Position numbers and translations under genes: made by a program. A stretch of 53,500 nt of DNA from positions 1-53,500 of the forward strand of contig CAJXZM010000017.1 in assembly GCA_913063125.1 (NCBI GenBank), in the 5' to 3' direction. Below the pieces are notes generated by a model that saw only the letters and a program-made list of their open reading frames with translations, did not search any database and was not told the DNA's origin. Numbering within the stretch: position 1 is the stretch's first letter; every line of letters begins with the position of its first letter. This document shows, one piece after another, positions 1-8,707 of this stretch. This DNA comes from an uncultured Gammaproteobacteria bacterium (GTDB lineage: Bacteria; Pseudomonadota; Gammaproteobacteria; Pseudomonadales; Ketobacteraceae).

Positions 1-117
1 AGAGGTTTTTTTAACTACCATCGAACTATTTCTTTTATTTTCAATGCTTTATGTATTTCTGGATGGGCACTAGTTAGCCAATTAACAAAGGGATATCACT
101 ATTACTTGGAGCGATCT

Positions 118-846
118 ATGAGGTTTAAGCAGGTTATTCTTGTCGTTATAACATGGGTTCTGACGATGCCAAGTTATGGAAAGCAACTCTGGAGTGATAA
201 TTCATTTGCTTTATGGAGAGGCACTGACTTTAAGCTGGGTGATAATAACCGCACCGTTTTGACTTATGAACATGTAAGCGGCCATAGTTGGGGCGATATA
301 TTTATGTTTGCGGACCGAGTTGAATCAGACAATGGTGATAAGGAAACATATTGGGAAATATCCCCTCGTCTTAGTATCGGTAAGGTATTCGATACTAAAT
401 TCAAGGTGAAGGGCATTAGCGATGTCCTCATAACAACCACAACAGAAATAGCTACCGGTGCCACAAACTACCTGTATGGTCCTGCAATTGACTTGGATAT
501 TCCAGGGTTTGCTGTTTTCCAATTGAATTTTTATCGTAGAAATAATGAAAACCAAAAAGATAACTGGCAGCTTACTCCTGTTTGGGTGGTTCCTTTTTCG
601 GTTGGTAGAATGGACTTATCCTATGAAGGGTTCGCCGATTGGAGTAGCGGTTCAGAGGATGGCCATGCGGTATTAAACCTCACTTCAGAGTTAAAGCTAG
701 ATATAGGTACTTTTTTTGGTACACCTAAGACGTTCTATGCAGGGATTAAATATATTTTCATAGAAAGTAAATTTGGCACTGAAGATGACGCCAATAACGA
801 TACCAACGAAAGAAACCTTACCGCCTCTGTAGAAGTTCATTTTTAA
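118..846 (+). CDS. Tsx/OmpK-like outer-membrane channel
   Basis: A 242-residue outer-membrane beta-barrel of the nucleoside-specific channel (Tsx/OmpK) type, which in known members lets nucleosides cross the outer membrane. Residues 1 to about 21 form a signal peptide (basic MRFK, then a hydrophobic stretch ending SYG). The mature part begins with the family-typical WSDNSFALWRG, alternates polar and hydrophobic residues, and ends in a terminal phenylalanine (VEVHF) as expected of a barrel inserted by the BAM machine. The ATG at 118 is chosen over an upstream in-frame TTG at 106 because GGAG at 108-111 is spaced six bases from it. It stands alone, convergent with dnaE2. Family assignment is by pattern; the substrate is not shown. 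Confidence 0.8.
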   Translation: MRFKQVILVVITWVLTMPSYGKQLWSDNSFALWRGTDFKLGDNNRTVLTYEHVSGHSWGDIFMFADRVESDNGDKETYWEISPRLSIGKVFDTKFKVKGISDVLITTTTEIATGATNYLYGPAIDLDIPGFAVFQLNFYRRNNENQKDNWQLTPVWVVPFSVGRMDLSYEGFADWSSGSEDGHAVLNLTSELKLDIGTFFGTPKTFYAGIKYIFIESKFGTEDDANNDTNERNLTASVEVHF

Positions 847-891
847 CGATTCGATTCGATGTGATGTATAGTTTAATGAAGTACGTATAAA

Positions 892-3800
892 CTAATGGAA
901 ATCGCGAGATGTTGTATCTAAATTACCGAGTAGTGGTGTTAAGTCTTCGACATCTCCAGCGATGACGTGAATAACGGAATCTTTACGATCAATGATACCT
1001 TTTACTTTGAGTAGCTTTGCTTGAACGATAATGGATCGACGCCTTTCTACAAGGTCTTTCCATACTACGATATTACTGTTGCCGGTTTCATCTTCTAAGG
1101 TGATAAAAATCACACCAGATGCAGACCCGGGGCGTTGCCTGCCAGTAACGATACCGGCTATTCGAACAAAACGTTTATTATTAAGGTCATATAAGTCCCG
1201 ATGAGTTTTACATCCTTTGATAGCAGGGTGGTTTCGTAATAACAGCATAGGGTGTTGGCCCAAGGTTAAGCCTGTGCTGCTATAGTCCTCATGGGTACTC
1301 TGTCCCTGTGTTGGTGGTACTAGAGGGATAAAGTTTTCTTGTTGGGTGTTGCTGGGAAGTAGCGGGGAAGAAGGTTGGATACCTTCTGCTTCCCAGCGTG
1401 CTTGGAAGCGGTGTCCAGACAATGATGATAAAGCATTGCTGTTGGCTAACGCTTCTATATCTTTTCGGTTTAACTGACTACGTTGCTTTAAGTCGGCAAT
1501 AGATTGGAATGGAGCGTTGTTTCTGGCTGAGAGTAATGCTGTGGCACCATTAGCGGACAAACCCTTTACAATGCGTAATCCTAAGCGAATAGCTGGTTGT
1601 GCGTTTGTCGGTAGCTTTTCTTTATTTGTTTCGAGTGTATGGTCCCAGTCACTACAAGTAATGTCAATCGGGTTGATTATGATGCTGTGTCGACGAATAT
1701 CTTGAATTAACTGAGAAGGAGTATAAAACCCCATAGGTTGGCTATTTAGCAAACCACAACAAAAAGCGGCAGGTTCATGACATTTTAACCATGCCGATGC
1801 GTATACCAGTAATGCAAAACTAGCGGCATGAGATTCAGGAAAACCATATTCCCCAAAACCATTGATTTGCTCAATTAACTGTTCTGCGAATTCGATGGTA
1901 TAGCCCTTGGATAACAAGCCTTCATGCAATTGCTGTTGGTATTGACGCAGTTGCCCTTTTTTTTTCCAGCTAGCCATTGCTCTGCGTAACCGATCCGCTT
2001 CACCAGCAGTAAAGCCGGCCGCTACCATGGCCAGCTGAATGACTTGTTCTTGGAAGATAGGAACACCCATGGTTCGCTCTAATATGTGTTTTATTTCTTC
2101 GTGGGGGTAGGTGACAGCCTCTAATCCATCGCGCCGTTTTAAAAAAGGGTGAACCATGTTGCCTTGAATTGGACCGGGTCGAACAATAGCGACTTGAATA
2201 ACCAAATCATAAAAACATGCGGGTTTAAGGCGGGGTAACATAGCCATTTGTGCCCGTGATTCCACTTGAAATACACCTACGCTGTCACCTTGTTGTAGTA
2301 ATTCGTAGGTTTTTGCATCTTCGGCGGGTAGGGTGGCCAGTGTCCATTGGGTGCCGCGAAGTGTTTTAATGTAGTGAAAGCTTTTTCGTATGGCCGATAA
2401 CATCCCTAATGCTAAGACATCTATTTTCATTAAACCCAGCGCTTCTATGTCATCTTTATCCCATTGCACAATACTGCGGTTTTCCATTGCTGCATTTTCT
2501 ATGGGGACTAATTGATCCAACGGACCACTGGATATAATAAAGCCGCCCACATGTTGGGAAAGGTGCCTGGGGAAGCCTAATATTTCGTTAACCAAATAGG
2601 TGAAGTGACAGATTTGAGGGTTGTTGATATCAATGCCAAGGGTTTTAAAGCGCTCCTTTAGGTGTTTTTTTTGATCCCACCACGCGATAGTTTTTAGAAG
2701 TTGATCAATGAGTGATTGATCAAAGTCCAACGCTTTTGCTACATCACGTATTGCAGATTTCAATCGATAAGAGATGACGGTTGCGGTTAGCGCTGCTCGT
2801 TGTCTGCCGTATTTTCGATAAATAAACTGAATAACTTCTTCGCGCCGTTCATGTTCAAAGTCGACATCAATATCGGGAGGTTCATCACGTTCTTTAGAGA
2901 TGAAACGTTCAAACAGTAACGTGCTTTTATCTGGGTCAACTTCGGTAATAAATAGGCAAAAGCACACGGCTGAATTAGCTGCAGACCCTCGGCCTTGGCA
3001 AAGTATGCTTTCGCTACGGGCAAATTGAACAATGTCATAAACGGTCAAAAAGTAATATTCATACTGTAATTCTTCGATAATACGTAGTTCTTTGTCTAAT
3101 AGCTGTTGTACGCTTTGGCTGACACCCAAGGGCCAGCGTTGTTGTGCACCAATGGTGACTAATTCTAGCAAGTATTGTTGAGGGGTGTAATTGGGCGGAA
3201 CGAGCTCTTTAGGGTATTCGTAACGTAACTCGGTTAAAGAAAAGTGGCAACGTGCTGCGATATCAATACTGGCTTGGATTTGTTGAGGGTGATAGCACTG
3301 ATTGATATCCAATAAGGTTCGTAGATAACCTTCCCTGTTGCTATGTAATGAAAATCCAGAATGGTGGATTGAGGTGTTTAATCGGGTTGCCGTTAATACA
3401 TCATGTAGTGGTTTTCGTTGTTTACTGTGCATGTACACGTTGCCACAGGCTACTGTGGGAAGTGAATATACAAAAGCGGTGTGTTCTCGTTGGATAGTGA
3501 GGTGGTGATCGTGGTCTCTCCATTGGTTTTCAATACCAATCCACAGTCGTCCAGTAGATTGTTGGATGAACTGCTTTATGGCTTCTGGTACTTTAGATAG
3601 AGGTTGGAGGCATTGTGATTCGGAGGGTAACCAGATGATAAGACTATCATCCAATGTGTGTTGGAAATCGCTTAATGTAATGGAGTATTTCCCTTTTTTA
3701 CATCGTCTGCGGGCTTTACTAATGACGCTGGATAGTTTGCCATAGGATAGCCTGTGGGGGGCTATGGCAATTAAGTGTAAGCCTTCTTGGGTGTGAAATT

Positions 3801-4014
3801 GGCTACCTATCAATAATGTAATGTTGTGCTTTTTTGCTTCGACATGAGCGCGGACAACACCTGCTAGAGAACATTCGTCAGTGATTGCCAGCGCTTGATA
3901 GTTTTGCTTCGCGGCCTCTCGTACTAATTCTTCTGGATGAGAGGCTCCGGTCAAAAAGCTGAAATTGCTAATGCAATGTAGTTCTGCATATTTTATGTTA
4001 GCCAAAGACGCCAT
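892..4014 (-). CDS. dnaE2: Error-prone DNA polymerase DnaE2 (ImuC)
   Basis: C-family translesion polymerase, catalytic subunit of the ImuA-ImuB-DnaE2 mutasome that copies past damage and causes SOS mutagenesis. The 1040-residue length is normal for DnaE2. An N-terminal PHP domain starts AELHCISNFSFLTGASHPEE; the palm has GRGSAANS near residue 340, the acidic PDIDVDFEHERR near 380 and a third aspartate in GLMKIDVLAL near 530; an OB fold (RIAGIVTGRQRPGSASG) lies near 950-980. The frame is open further upstream, but the ATG at 4014 directly precedes the conserved start ASLANIKYAELHC and overlaps the end of imuB by 17 bases, which suggests translational coupling. It is the last gene of a LexA-controlled operon. 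Confidence 0.95.
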   Translation of the reverse strand: MASLANIKYAELHCISNFSFLTGASHPEELVREAAKQNYQALAITDECSLAGVVRAHVEAKKHNITLLIGSQFHTQEGLHLIAIAPHRLSYGKLSSVISKARRRCKKGKYSITLSDFQHTLDDSLIIWLPSESQCLQPLSKVPEAIKQFIQQSTGRLWIGIENQWRDHDHHLTIQREHTAFVYSLPTVACGNVYMHSKQRKPLHDVLTATRLNTSIHHSGFSLHSNREGYLRTLLDINQCYHPQQIQASIDIAARCHFSLTELRYEYPKELVPPNYTPQQYLLELVTIGAQQRWPLGVSQSVQQLLDKELRIIEELQYEYYFLTVYDIVQFARSESILCQGRGSAANSAVCFCLFITEVDPDKSTLLFERFISKERDEPPDIDVDFEHERREEVIQFIYRKYGRQRAALTATVISYRLKSAIRDVAKALDFDQSLIDQLLKTIAWWDQKKHLKERFKTLGIDINNPQICHFTYLVNEILGFPRHLSQHVGGFIISSGPLDQLVPIENAAMENRSIVQWDKDDIEALGLMKIDVLALGMLSAIRKSFHYIKTLRGTQWTLATLPAEDAKTYELLQQGDSVGVFQVESRAQMAMLPRLKPACFYDLVIQVAIVRPGPIQGNMVHPFLKRRDGLEAVTYPHEEIKHILERTMGVPIFQEQVIQLAMVAAGFTAGEADRLRRAMASWKKKGQLRQYQQQLHEGLLSKGYTIEFAEQLIEQINGFGEYGFPESHAASFALLVYASAWLKCHEPAAFCCGLLNSQPMGFYTPSQLIQDIRRHSIIINPIDITCSDWDHTLETNKEKLPTNAQPAIRLGLRIVKGLSANGATALLSARNNAPFQSIADLKQRSQLNRKDIEALANSNALSSLSGHRFQARWEAEGIQPSSPLLPSNTQQENFIPLVPPTQGQSTHEDYSSTGLTLGQHPMLLLRNHPAIKGCKTHRDLYDLNNKRFVRIAGIVTGRQRPGSASGVIFITLEDETGNSNIVVWKDLVERRRSIIVQAKLLKVKGIIDRKDSVIHVIAGDVEDLTPLLGNLDTTSRDFH

Positions 4015-5608
4015 GTAAGAACCATTGGTTGTCTTGATATTTTGGCGTATAGGACGATTGGTGTGGGGCGCCTTTTTCTCTATTGACATAGACCCAGTAA
4101 ATAACACCGGTGGGATGTTGGGCAACATAATAGTCACGATTAATGGGTTGTTTATCCCACCAACCTGTTTCGATGCGCTCAGGGCCTTTTATGAGTTGTA
4201 AGCGCTCCCCATATATCGGCACGCCTTTTTTATTGTGAAGTGGTTGAGGTTTTTGAAATAACCATAGCGGACGTGTTAGCTCAGGGTGTTGTGTTTGTAT
4301 TGTTGCATCGATGTCTTGTTGAGGGTTGTTGGTCTGGGTTATTTTACGTTGTTTTTCGCGTGTTTTTTTTACATCGTAATGAGCGTCATTTTCTTTGATT
4401 GTATTGTTGGGATCGATATTGTGTAGATTAATACTAATAGGTCGGATTTGTGCTGCTATCTCAGGCCGATAGTCTTTGTTGATAACAATTTGATGCATGG
4501 ATCTTTCCCCTAGTCGATGAGTTAATGTGTCGATTAATGCATGTTTAGATTGTGCGGGTTCTTGATAGGATAAGAATAGGTCTCGGGTTTGTTGCGTCAT
4601 AGGCGAGAAATAACGGGCAGTCACCTTTATGCCAATAACGGGTTGTTGGAGGTTGATGTTTTCTAATTTAAGTTTTATTAAACTTAGGAAGTAATCATTG
4701 CGATAATGGGGTTGAGCTAACTGCATAACCAAGGAATGTCGTTGTTGAGAGTGCTCGTTGAATGTAATAACAAAGCTGTTACATAAAAGCTGGCGTGCCA
4801 ATAAATAATTTTCCAGATAACTTAATAGACGTTTTAGGGGGAAAAGTAGGCTGCTGCTATGGATCAGTTCTTCTGTAAAGTGAATGCTTTGATCGAAAGT
4901 TTTTGGTAGTGAGAAATTCTTTTGTATATCACTGGTGTTTCCCATGACTTGTTGTAGCTGAAGTGATAGACCGGTACCAAAACGTCGGTTGATAGCATCC
5001 TTTGGTAGGCATGTAACATCTTTTATTTGCGTTAATCCCATGCTTAAAAGCGAAGCTTTTGTTTTCTCATTAATATCTAATAAGTTAATAGGGCATTGTT
5101 GTATGTCATCGGTGTGAAAAAAAAGTTTGTTGAGGTTTTTGTTCTCCCTATCTCTTATTTTTGCTTTTGCAAGTAGGTGCGCTGACTTTGCCGTTGAGCA
5201 ACAAGCAATGCTGTATTGGTAACCCCACTGTTGTAATCCATCGGTTAGGTGCTTGCACAGGGCGTCTTTTCCTTTGAATAACGTTAAGGATGATTCAACT
5301 TCCAACAATAAAGTGTGTTCTTGTAACGTAATGTAGGGTGTGAATTGATAAGCCCATGTTGCTAATTGTTCTAAGGCTTGCCATTCCGCAGCCTCATCTT
5401 TCTTTTTGATGGAGAGCGTTGAAACCAAGCTTAAGGCGGTGGAAATACTGCTGCCAATGCTGATGCCCGCGTCATACGCTTCGGTGTTGGCAAGTAATAC
5501 TTGGCGGCGATGATTGGTTTTTTCTTCAACCACAAGAGCCCCTTGTTGTTTTTTCTGTGTAAAAACTTCAAGAGGTAATAGGGGTAAGTAAATACAGATC
5601 CATAACAT
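3998..5608 (-). CDS. imuB: ImuB, catalytically dead Y-family polymerase adaptor
   Basis: A 536-residue Y-family polymerase homologue that in characterised mutasomes bridges DnaE2 to the sliding clamp rather than synthesising DNA. The N-terminal strand reads MLWICIYLPLLPLEVF, lacking the metal-binding aspartate of DinB (DMDCFFA), and the second acidic motif reads LLLEVESSLTLF instead of SIDEAYLD, as expected for ImuB. The C-terminal RPLWLFQKPQPL and GPERIETGWWD blocks are ImuB hallmarks. AAGG precedes the ATG at 5608. The gene starts nine bases after imuA and overlaps dnaE2. The exact clamp-binding peptide was not identified. Confidence 0.93.
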   Translation of the reverse strand: MLWICIYLPLLPLEVFTQKKQQGALVVEEKTNHRRQVLLANTEAYDAGISIGSSISTALSLVSTLSIKKKDEAAEWQALEQLATWAYQFTPYITLQEHTLLLEVESSLTLFKGKDALCKHLTDGLQQWGYQYSIACCSTAKSAHLLAKAKIRDRENKNLNKLFFHTDDIQQCPINLLDINEKTKASLLSMGLTQIKDVTCLPKDAINRRFGTGLSLQLQQVMGNTSDIQKNFSLPKTFDQSIHFTEELIHSSSLLFPLKRLLSYLENYLLARQLLCNSFVITFNEHSQQRHSLVMQLAQPHYRNDYFLSLIKLKLENINLQQPVIGIKVTARYFSPMTQQTRDLFLSYQEPAQSKHALIDTLTHRLGERSMHQIVINKDYRPEIAAQIRPISINLHNIDPNNTIKENDAHYDVKKTREKQRKITQTNNPQQDIDATIQTQHPELTRPLWLFQKPQPLHNKKGVPIYGERLQLIKGPERIETGWWDKQPINRDYYVAQHPTGVIYWVYVNREKGAPHQSSYTPKYQDNQWFLHGVFG

Positions 5609-5617
5609 GGCAATACC

Positions 5618-6382
5618 TTAATCATTTCTTAGGGTTGGTGCGTGGAGCATGGGCATGATATTAGTCGGGGTGAGTGATTGCCTCAGGTCTACATTGGGAG
5701 AGGTTTCATTAATAGACGTTGCGGGTTTTGTTGATGTAAGGGACGCCGTAAGTAAATGTGGAAATTGAATCCAATGGCTTGCCCAACTACCGCGTCGCTT
5801 AATGAGTTGTAATTCAACATGGGCACCCGCCACGCGAGCCATTACGCGTAACGGTGCAGGGGAGGCATGTTGTGCATGATCACTATGACGCATTAATAAG
5901 CACCATGAATTACCTTTTCTTGCCGCTAAATGTAACCGTTTGATTTGTTGTGGGAGTACTTTGTTGGGCCAGCCTAATACCATGCTACAGGCTCCAGATT
6001 GCAAACAGGTTTCCATTGCCCACAATTTCTCGTTATTACTTTTTGCATAAATTAATAGCACGTTGCTAATATTTACACCTTGTTGTATTAGGGCTGGGCC
6101 GTAGGGCTGCCAGGGAGGTGAGACCCAAACGATCCAACGCTGCTGTTGGCTAAGCTGTGCCAAGGCAGGGCTCAGTAGTTGCAGTTCCCCGATACCCCAT
6201 TGAGGGCTTAACCATTCGGATAGCTCGTTTTTTGGCCAGCCGTGCAGGGGGAGCTCTTTGTCGAGCTGAGAGAAACCTGTTGGAATGTGTCGTTGTGTTT
6301 GTTGGGTGCAACTTTCCTGCTGAAGTGCGTCAGATGCGCGCCATATGGAAGGGTGTTGTAATACATCTTGCAGCCCAGTCAT
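5618..6382 (-). CDS. imuA: ImuA, SulA/RecA-like mutasome subunit
   Basis: First gene of the mutagenesis cassette, 254 residues. ImuA proteins have a degenerate RecA-like fold and are needed for DnaE2/ImuB mutagenesis. The conserved opening IPTGFSQLDKELPLHGWP, then GELQLLSPALA, and the later LHLAARKGNSWCLL and PLRVMARV segments match the family. The ATG at 6382 lies 29 bases from the CTGT-N8-ACAG box, so the cassette should be SOS-induced. A strong Shine-Dalgarno is not visible. The gene order imuA-imuB-dnaE2 is the standard one in Pseudomonas-related bacteria, where a second lexA often leads the cassette; none is present here. Confidence 0.9.
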   Translation of the reverse strand: MTGLQDVLQHPSIWRASDALQQESCTQQTQRHIPTGFSQLDKELPLHGWPKNELSEWLSPQWGIGELQLLSPALAQLSQQQRWIVWVSPPWQPYGPALIQQGVNISNVLLIYAKSNNEKLWAMETCLQSGACSMVLGWPNKVLPQQIKRLHLAARKGNSWCLLMRHSDHAQHASPAPLRVMARVAGAHVELQLIKRRGSWASHWIQFPHLLTASLTSTKPATSINETSPNVDLRQSLTPTNIMPMLHAPTLRND

Positions 6383-6406
6383 GATAGGAATTGCCTGTAA
6401 AATTCA

Positions 6407-6430
6407 TATACTGTAATTATATACAGTATA
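6407..6430 (-). promoter_or_regulatory. LexA box controlling imuA-imuB-dnaE2
   Basis: CTGT at 6411-6414, eight A/T bases, ACAG at 6423-6426, extended to perfect eight-base arms (TATACTGT / ACAGTATA). This matches the gammaproteobacterial SOS box CTGT-N8-ACAG and sits just upstream of the imuA start, so LexA should repress the cassette until damage occurs. Confidence 0.93.
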
Positions 6431-6485
6431 TTCGGGCTGGCAAGATGTGTTTTCGCTTATGTTTTGGTGTTATTTGATGCGTGTC

Positions 6486-6866
6486 TTATTTGCTAAGTAA
6501 TTCAATGGAGTAGCCGTCAGGGTCTTGGCAAAATGCTAAAATAGTTGAACCGTGCTTCATTGGGCCAGGTTCTCGCGTGATGGTGCCTCCTTTGTTTCGA
6601 ATTGCTTCGCAGGCTTGATAGACATCGTCTACTTGAATAGCGATGTGGCCATAAGCATTGCCTAGGTCGTAGGTGCTCGTATCCCAGTTATGGGTAAGTT
6701 CCAGTGCGGTGTTACTTGATTCTGGGCCGTAGCCAAGAAAGGCCAAGGTAAAGCGACCATCAGGGAATTCTTTTTGGCGCAATAGCTCCATTCCCAAGAC
6801 TTCAGTATAGAAATTGATAGATGTATTTAAATCACCAACACGTAACATGGTATGTAAAAGACGCAT
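6486..6866 (-). CDS. gloA: Lactoylglutathione lyase (glyoxalase I)
   Basis: Converts the methylglyoxal-glutathione hemithioacetal to S-lactoylglutathione in the cytoplasm. The 126-residue protein is the short bacterial form and keeps all four metal ligands at the same positions as the nickel-dependent E. coli enzyme: H5, E56, H74 and E122. The opening [20 protein letters not shown] and the closing [10 protein letters not shown] are diagnostic. It is monocistronic, transcribed toward the SOS cassette. The ATG at 6866 follows a short A/T-rich leader. Confidence 0.95.
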   Translation of the reverse strand: MRLLHTMLRVGDLNTSINFYTEVLGMELLRQKEFPDGRFTLAFLGYGPESSNTALELTHNWDTSTYDLGNAYGHIAIQVDDVYQACEAIRNKGGTITREPGPMKHGSTILAFCQDPDGYSIELLSK

Positions 6867-7014
6867 AAGTATTCTCTATTTTTTGGAGGTTGTTGTGAGT
6901 GAATCATAAAAAATGATTGAAGGATTGTAAAAGAATGGTCAAATAAAGTTAATATACGATCATCTTGACTGAGTTAATGCAACTATAGACAGCATAAAGT
7001 AAGTGAGTAATGCG

Positions 7015-7680
7015 ATGGGTAGTGAGAGCAAAAATATTGAAGCAATGGCGTGCTATTTAAGCGCGACGGATATTGTTGATTGGAAAGAGCCGGGTGTACT
7101 AGCGTTAGCAAAAGAAATTGCTAAGCAATACGTTAAACCATGCACTAAACAGCAGGAGGGTGAAGTCTCTTCTGTATCAATGGACGCTGCTATTGCTAAA
7201 GCGTGTTTTGAATGGGTGCGAGATAACATTAATCACAGTTGGGATTATAAGCAAAACCCTGTGACGTGTCGTGCATCTTCTGTGTTAGCTAATAGCACTG
7301 GCTATTGCTACAGCAAGAGTCATTTGTTAGCTGCTTTATTGCGAGCTAACAATATCCCTGCAGGCTTTTGTTATCAGCGATTAAGTCTGGAAGGGAGCGG
7401 GCCTCCTTACTGTTTACATGGACTGAATGCAGTGTATTTGCTGGATTATGGTTGGTATCGTATTGATGCTAGAGGGAATAAAGAGGGTGTTGATGCACAG
7501 TTCACCCCGCCTGTTGAGCTGCTTGCTTTCTCTATTGAGGAGGCGTTAGAGGCGGATTTACCGGAAATTTGGTCAGAGCCATTGCCTGTCGTGGTGGGGG
7601 CATTAAATGCTTATGACGATATAGCGGTGTTATATGATAATTTGCCCGATGTGGAATTAATGCAGCGTGCAACGTCCTAG
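7015..7680 (+). CDS. Transglutaminase-like cysteine-protease-fold protein
   Basis: A 221-residue cytosolic protein of the transglutaminase-like superfamily. The catalytic triad is visible in order: Cys in TGYCYSKSHLLAALLRA near residue 98, His in CLHGLNAVYL near 134, Asp in YRIDARGN near 150; the helix after the Cys and the following GIPAG-like turn (NNIPAGFCYQRL) are typical. It could be a peptidase or amidase; the substrate is unknown. An in-frame GTG at 7003 is an alternative start; the ATG at 7015 is preferred because GTGAG sits seven bases before it, but this is a weak call. There is no signal peptide. Confidence 0.75.
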   Translation: MGSESKNIEAMACYLSATDIVDWKEPGVLALAKEIAKQYVKPCTKQQEGEVSSVSMDAAIAKACFEWVRDNINHSWDYKQNPVTCRASSVLANSTGYCYSKSHLLAALLRANNIPAGFCYQRLSLEGSGPPYCLHGLNAVYLLDYGWYRIDARGNKEGVDAQFTPPVELLAFSIEEALEADLPEIWSEPLPVVVGALNAYDDIAVLYDNLPDVELMQRATS

Positions 7681-7691
7681 GTAGTCGAAGC

Positions 7692-7850
7692 CTAACTTTC
7701 GGGGACCCCTGGTATGCTTTTATCACCCTGTACCCATTTCCAGGAATCTATAGCATCAAAAAATAGACTGATACTGTTAACGGCTAAAATCATTTGAACC
7801 CACAAAGGGACGCTTCGAAAGGAGCGCCATACTTGTTGGGTTTTATCCAT
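7692..7850 (-). CDS. Small membrane protein after anti-sigma gene (52 aa)
   Basis: A 52-codon frame that begins ten bases after the anti-sigma stop on the same strand and ends eleven bases before the convergent transglutaminase gene, filling the gap exactly. Translation starts MDKTQQVWRSFRSV and continues VPLWVQMILAVNSISLFF, a plausible single membrane helix with a Trp-rich flank, then a polar tail ending GVPES. No strong ribosome site is seen, so coupling to the upstream gene is likely. The tight fit and helix make it credible, but there is no recognised family. It may work with the sigma/anti-sigma pair. Confidence 0.5.
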   Translation of the reverse strand: MDKTQQVWRSFRSVPLWVQMILAVNSISLFFDAIDSWKWVQGDKSIPGVPES

Positions 7851-7860
7851 GATCGAGTGA

Positions 7861-8088
7861 TTATTCATGCTTTTTCATCGTTTTTTTAGTGTTGTTGTTT
7901 GTTATGTCTTTGTGGTCACCGCTTGCAAACCCCTGCATGGCTTTGCGAAGAGTGTTCATGCTACTTTCAAAGTTACGGCATCCAGAGCACATCATAGTGT
8001 GAATTTTTAAAGATACTTTTTCTTTGAATGTTAATGGGCGCTCTTGTGCATCTGACGCGAGCCGCGTTGCTTGGTGACAACTAAGCAT
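7861..8088 (-). CDS. Zinc-finger (zf-HC2-like) anti-sigma factor
   Basis: A 75-residue soluble protein with the ZAS-type pattern: Cys-His near the N-terminus (MLSCHQ) and HTMMCSGC (H-x3-C-x2-C) near residue 30-37. Proteins of this type bind an ECF sigma factor and release it on redox or metal change. GGAGG followed by five bases fixes the start at ATG 8088, inside the 3' end of the sigma gene (8-base overlap); two ATGs further upstream lack such a site. The tail is Lys/Asn-rich (NNNTKKTMKKHE). Its position right behind the sigma gene supports the assignment. Confidence 0.82.
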   Translation of the reverse strand: MLSCHQATRLASDAQERPLTFKEKVSLKIHTMMCSGCRNFESSMNTLRKAMQGFASGDHKDITNNNTKKTMKKHE

Positions 8089-8707
8089 GTTTACCTCCAT
8101 CATACCATTTGATTTCTAGGCATTTTTGCAATTTAAGTCGAGCTCGATGCAGAATGACATGTAAGTTGCTAACGGATAAGTCCTCCTCTTTACAAATCTC
8201 ATCAGTATCTAAACCAATGTATTCACGCATCATAAACACCTTAGCTTGGTTGCCAGGTAGGTTGTTCAAACAGGTTTCGAAGACAACCCAAAACTGCTGT
8301 TGCTTGAAGGAATCCTCGGGATCTCCCCAGCGATTGGGTCGGTCTTCAGGATTCCAGTGTCCTTTCTTATCAAAGAGCGATGAGAGAGCTTCATCATCTT
8401 CATCACTTCTCATAAGCTCGCTAACTTCTGCTAAACGTTGACGTTTACGTAATACATCGGCAATTTTATTTTTTAAAATCGCAAAGACCCAGGTTTTAAA
8501 CGCTGAGCGGCCACCGAATGAGTCAGCTTTTTTCATGGCACCTATGAGTGCTTCTTGCACTGCATCTTCAGCAAGATGAGTATCACTGATTTGGAGGTTT
8601 GCAAACTTTAGCATTTGCTGGCGTAAGGTCTCTAGGTAATTGGTATCATTTAGTTGAGATGCCCCGTCGAGTTGTTTGTCTTTCGCCTGTGAGGTACTAC
8701 CGGTCAT
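8081..8707 (-). CDS. ECF sigma factor (sigma-70 family, TIGR02943-like)
   Basis: A 208-residue ECF-type sigma factor. Region 2 reads HLAEDAVQEALIGAMKKADSF and FKTWVFAILKNKIADVLR; region 4 reads CLNNLPGNQAKVFMMREYIG followed by the helix-turn-helix TDEICKEEDLSVSNLHVILH. The inserted linker WNPEDRPNRWGDPEDSFKQQ is typical of the TIGR02943 subgroup. AAGGA is spaced correctly for the ATG at 8707, which overlaps the TGA of the FAD enzyme (ATGA), so the two genes are translationally coupled. The anti-sigma gene follows with an overlap. Target promoters are unknown; self-regulation is likely but no promoter motif could be assigned. Confidence 0.9.
   Translation of the reverse strand: MTGSTSQAKDKQLDGASQLNDTNYLETLRQQMLKFANLQISDTHLAEDAVQEALIGAMKKADSFGGRSAFKTWVFAILKNKIADVLRKRQRLAEVSELMRSDEDDEALSSLFDKKGHWNPEDRPNRWGDPEDSFKQQQFWVVFETCLNNLPGNQAKVFMMREYIGLDTDEICKEEDLSVSNLHVILHRARLKLQKCLEIKWYDGGKHA

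Noticed and set aside
325..555. Antisense frames inside the Tsx-like gene and similar frames inside topA, mfd and dnaE2
   Set aside because: No ribosome sites, no domain patterns, and they lie opposite clearly coding sequence.
5618..6382. imuA as a true sulA cell-division inhibitor
   Set aside because: Length, downstream imuB-dnaE2 and sequence blocks fit ImuA; SulA is shorter and lacks these blocks.
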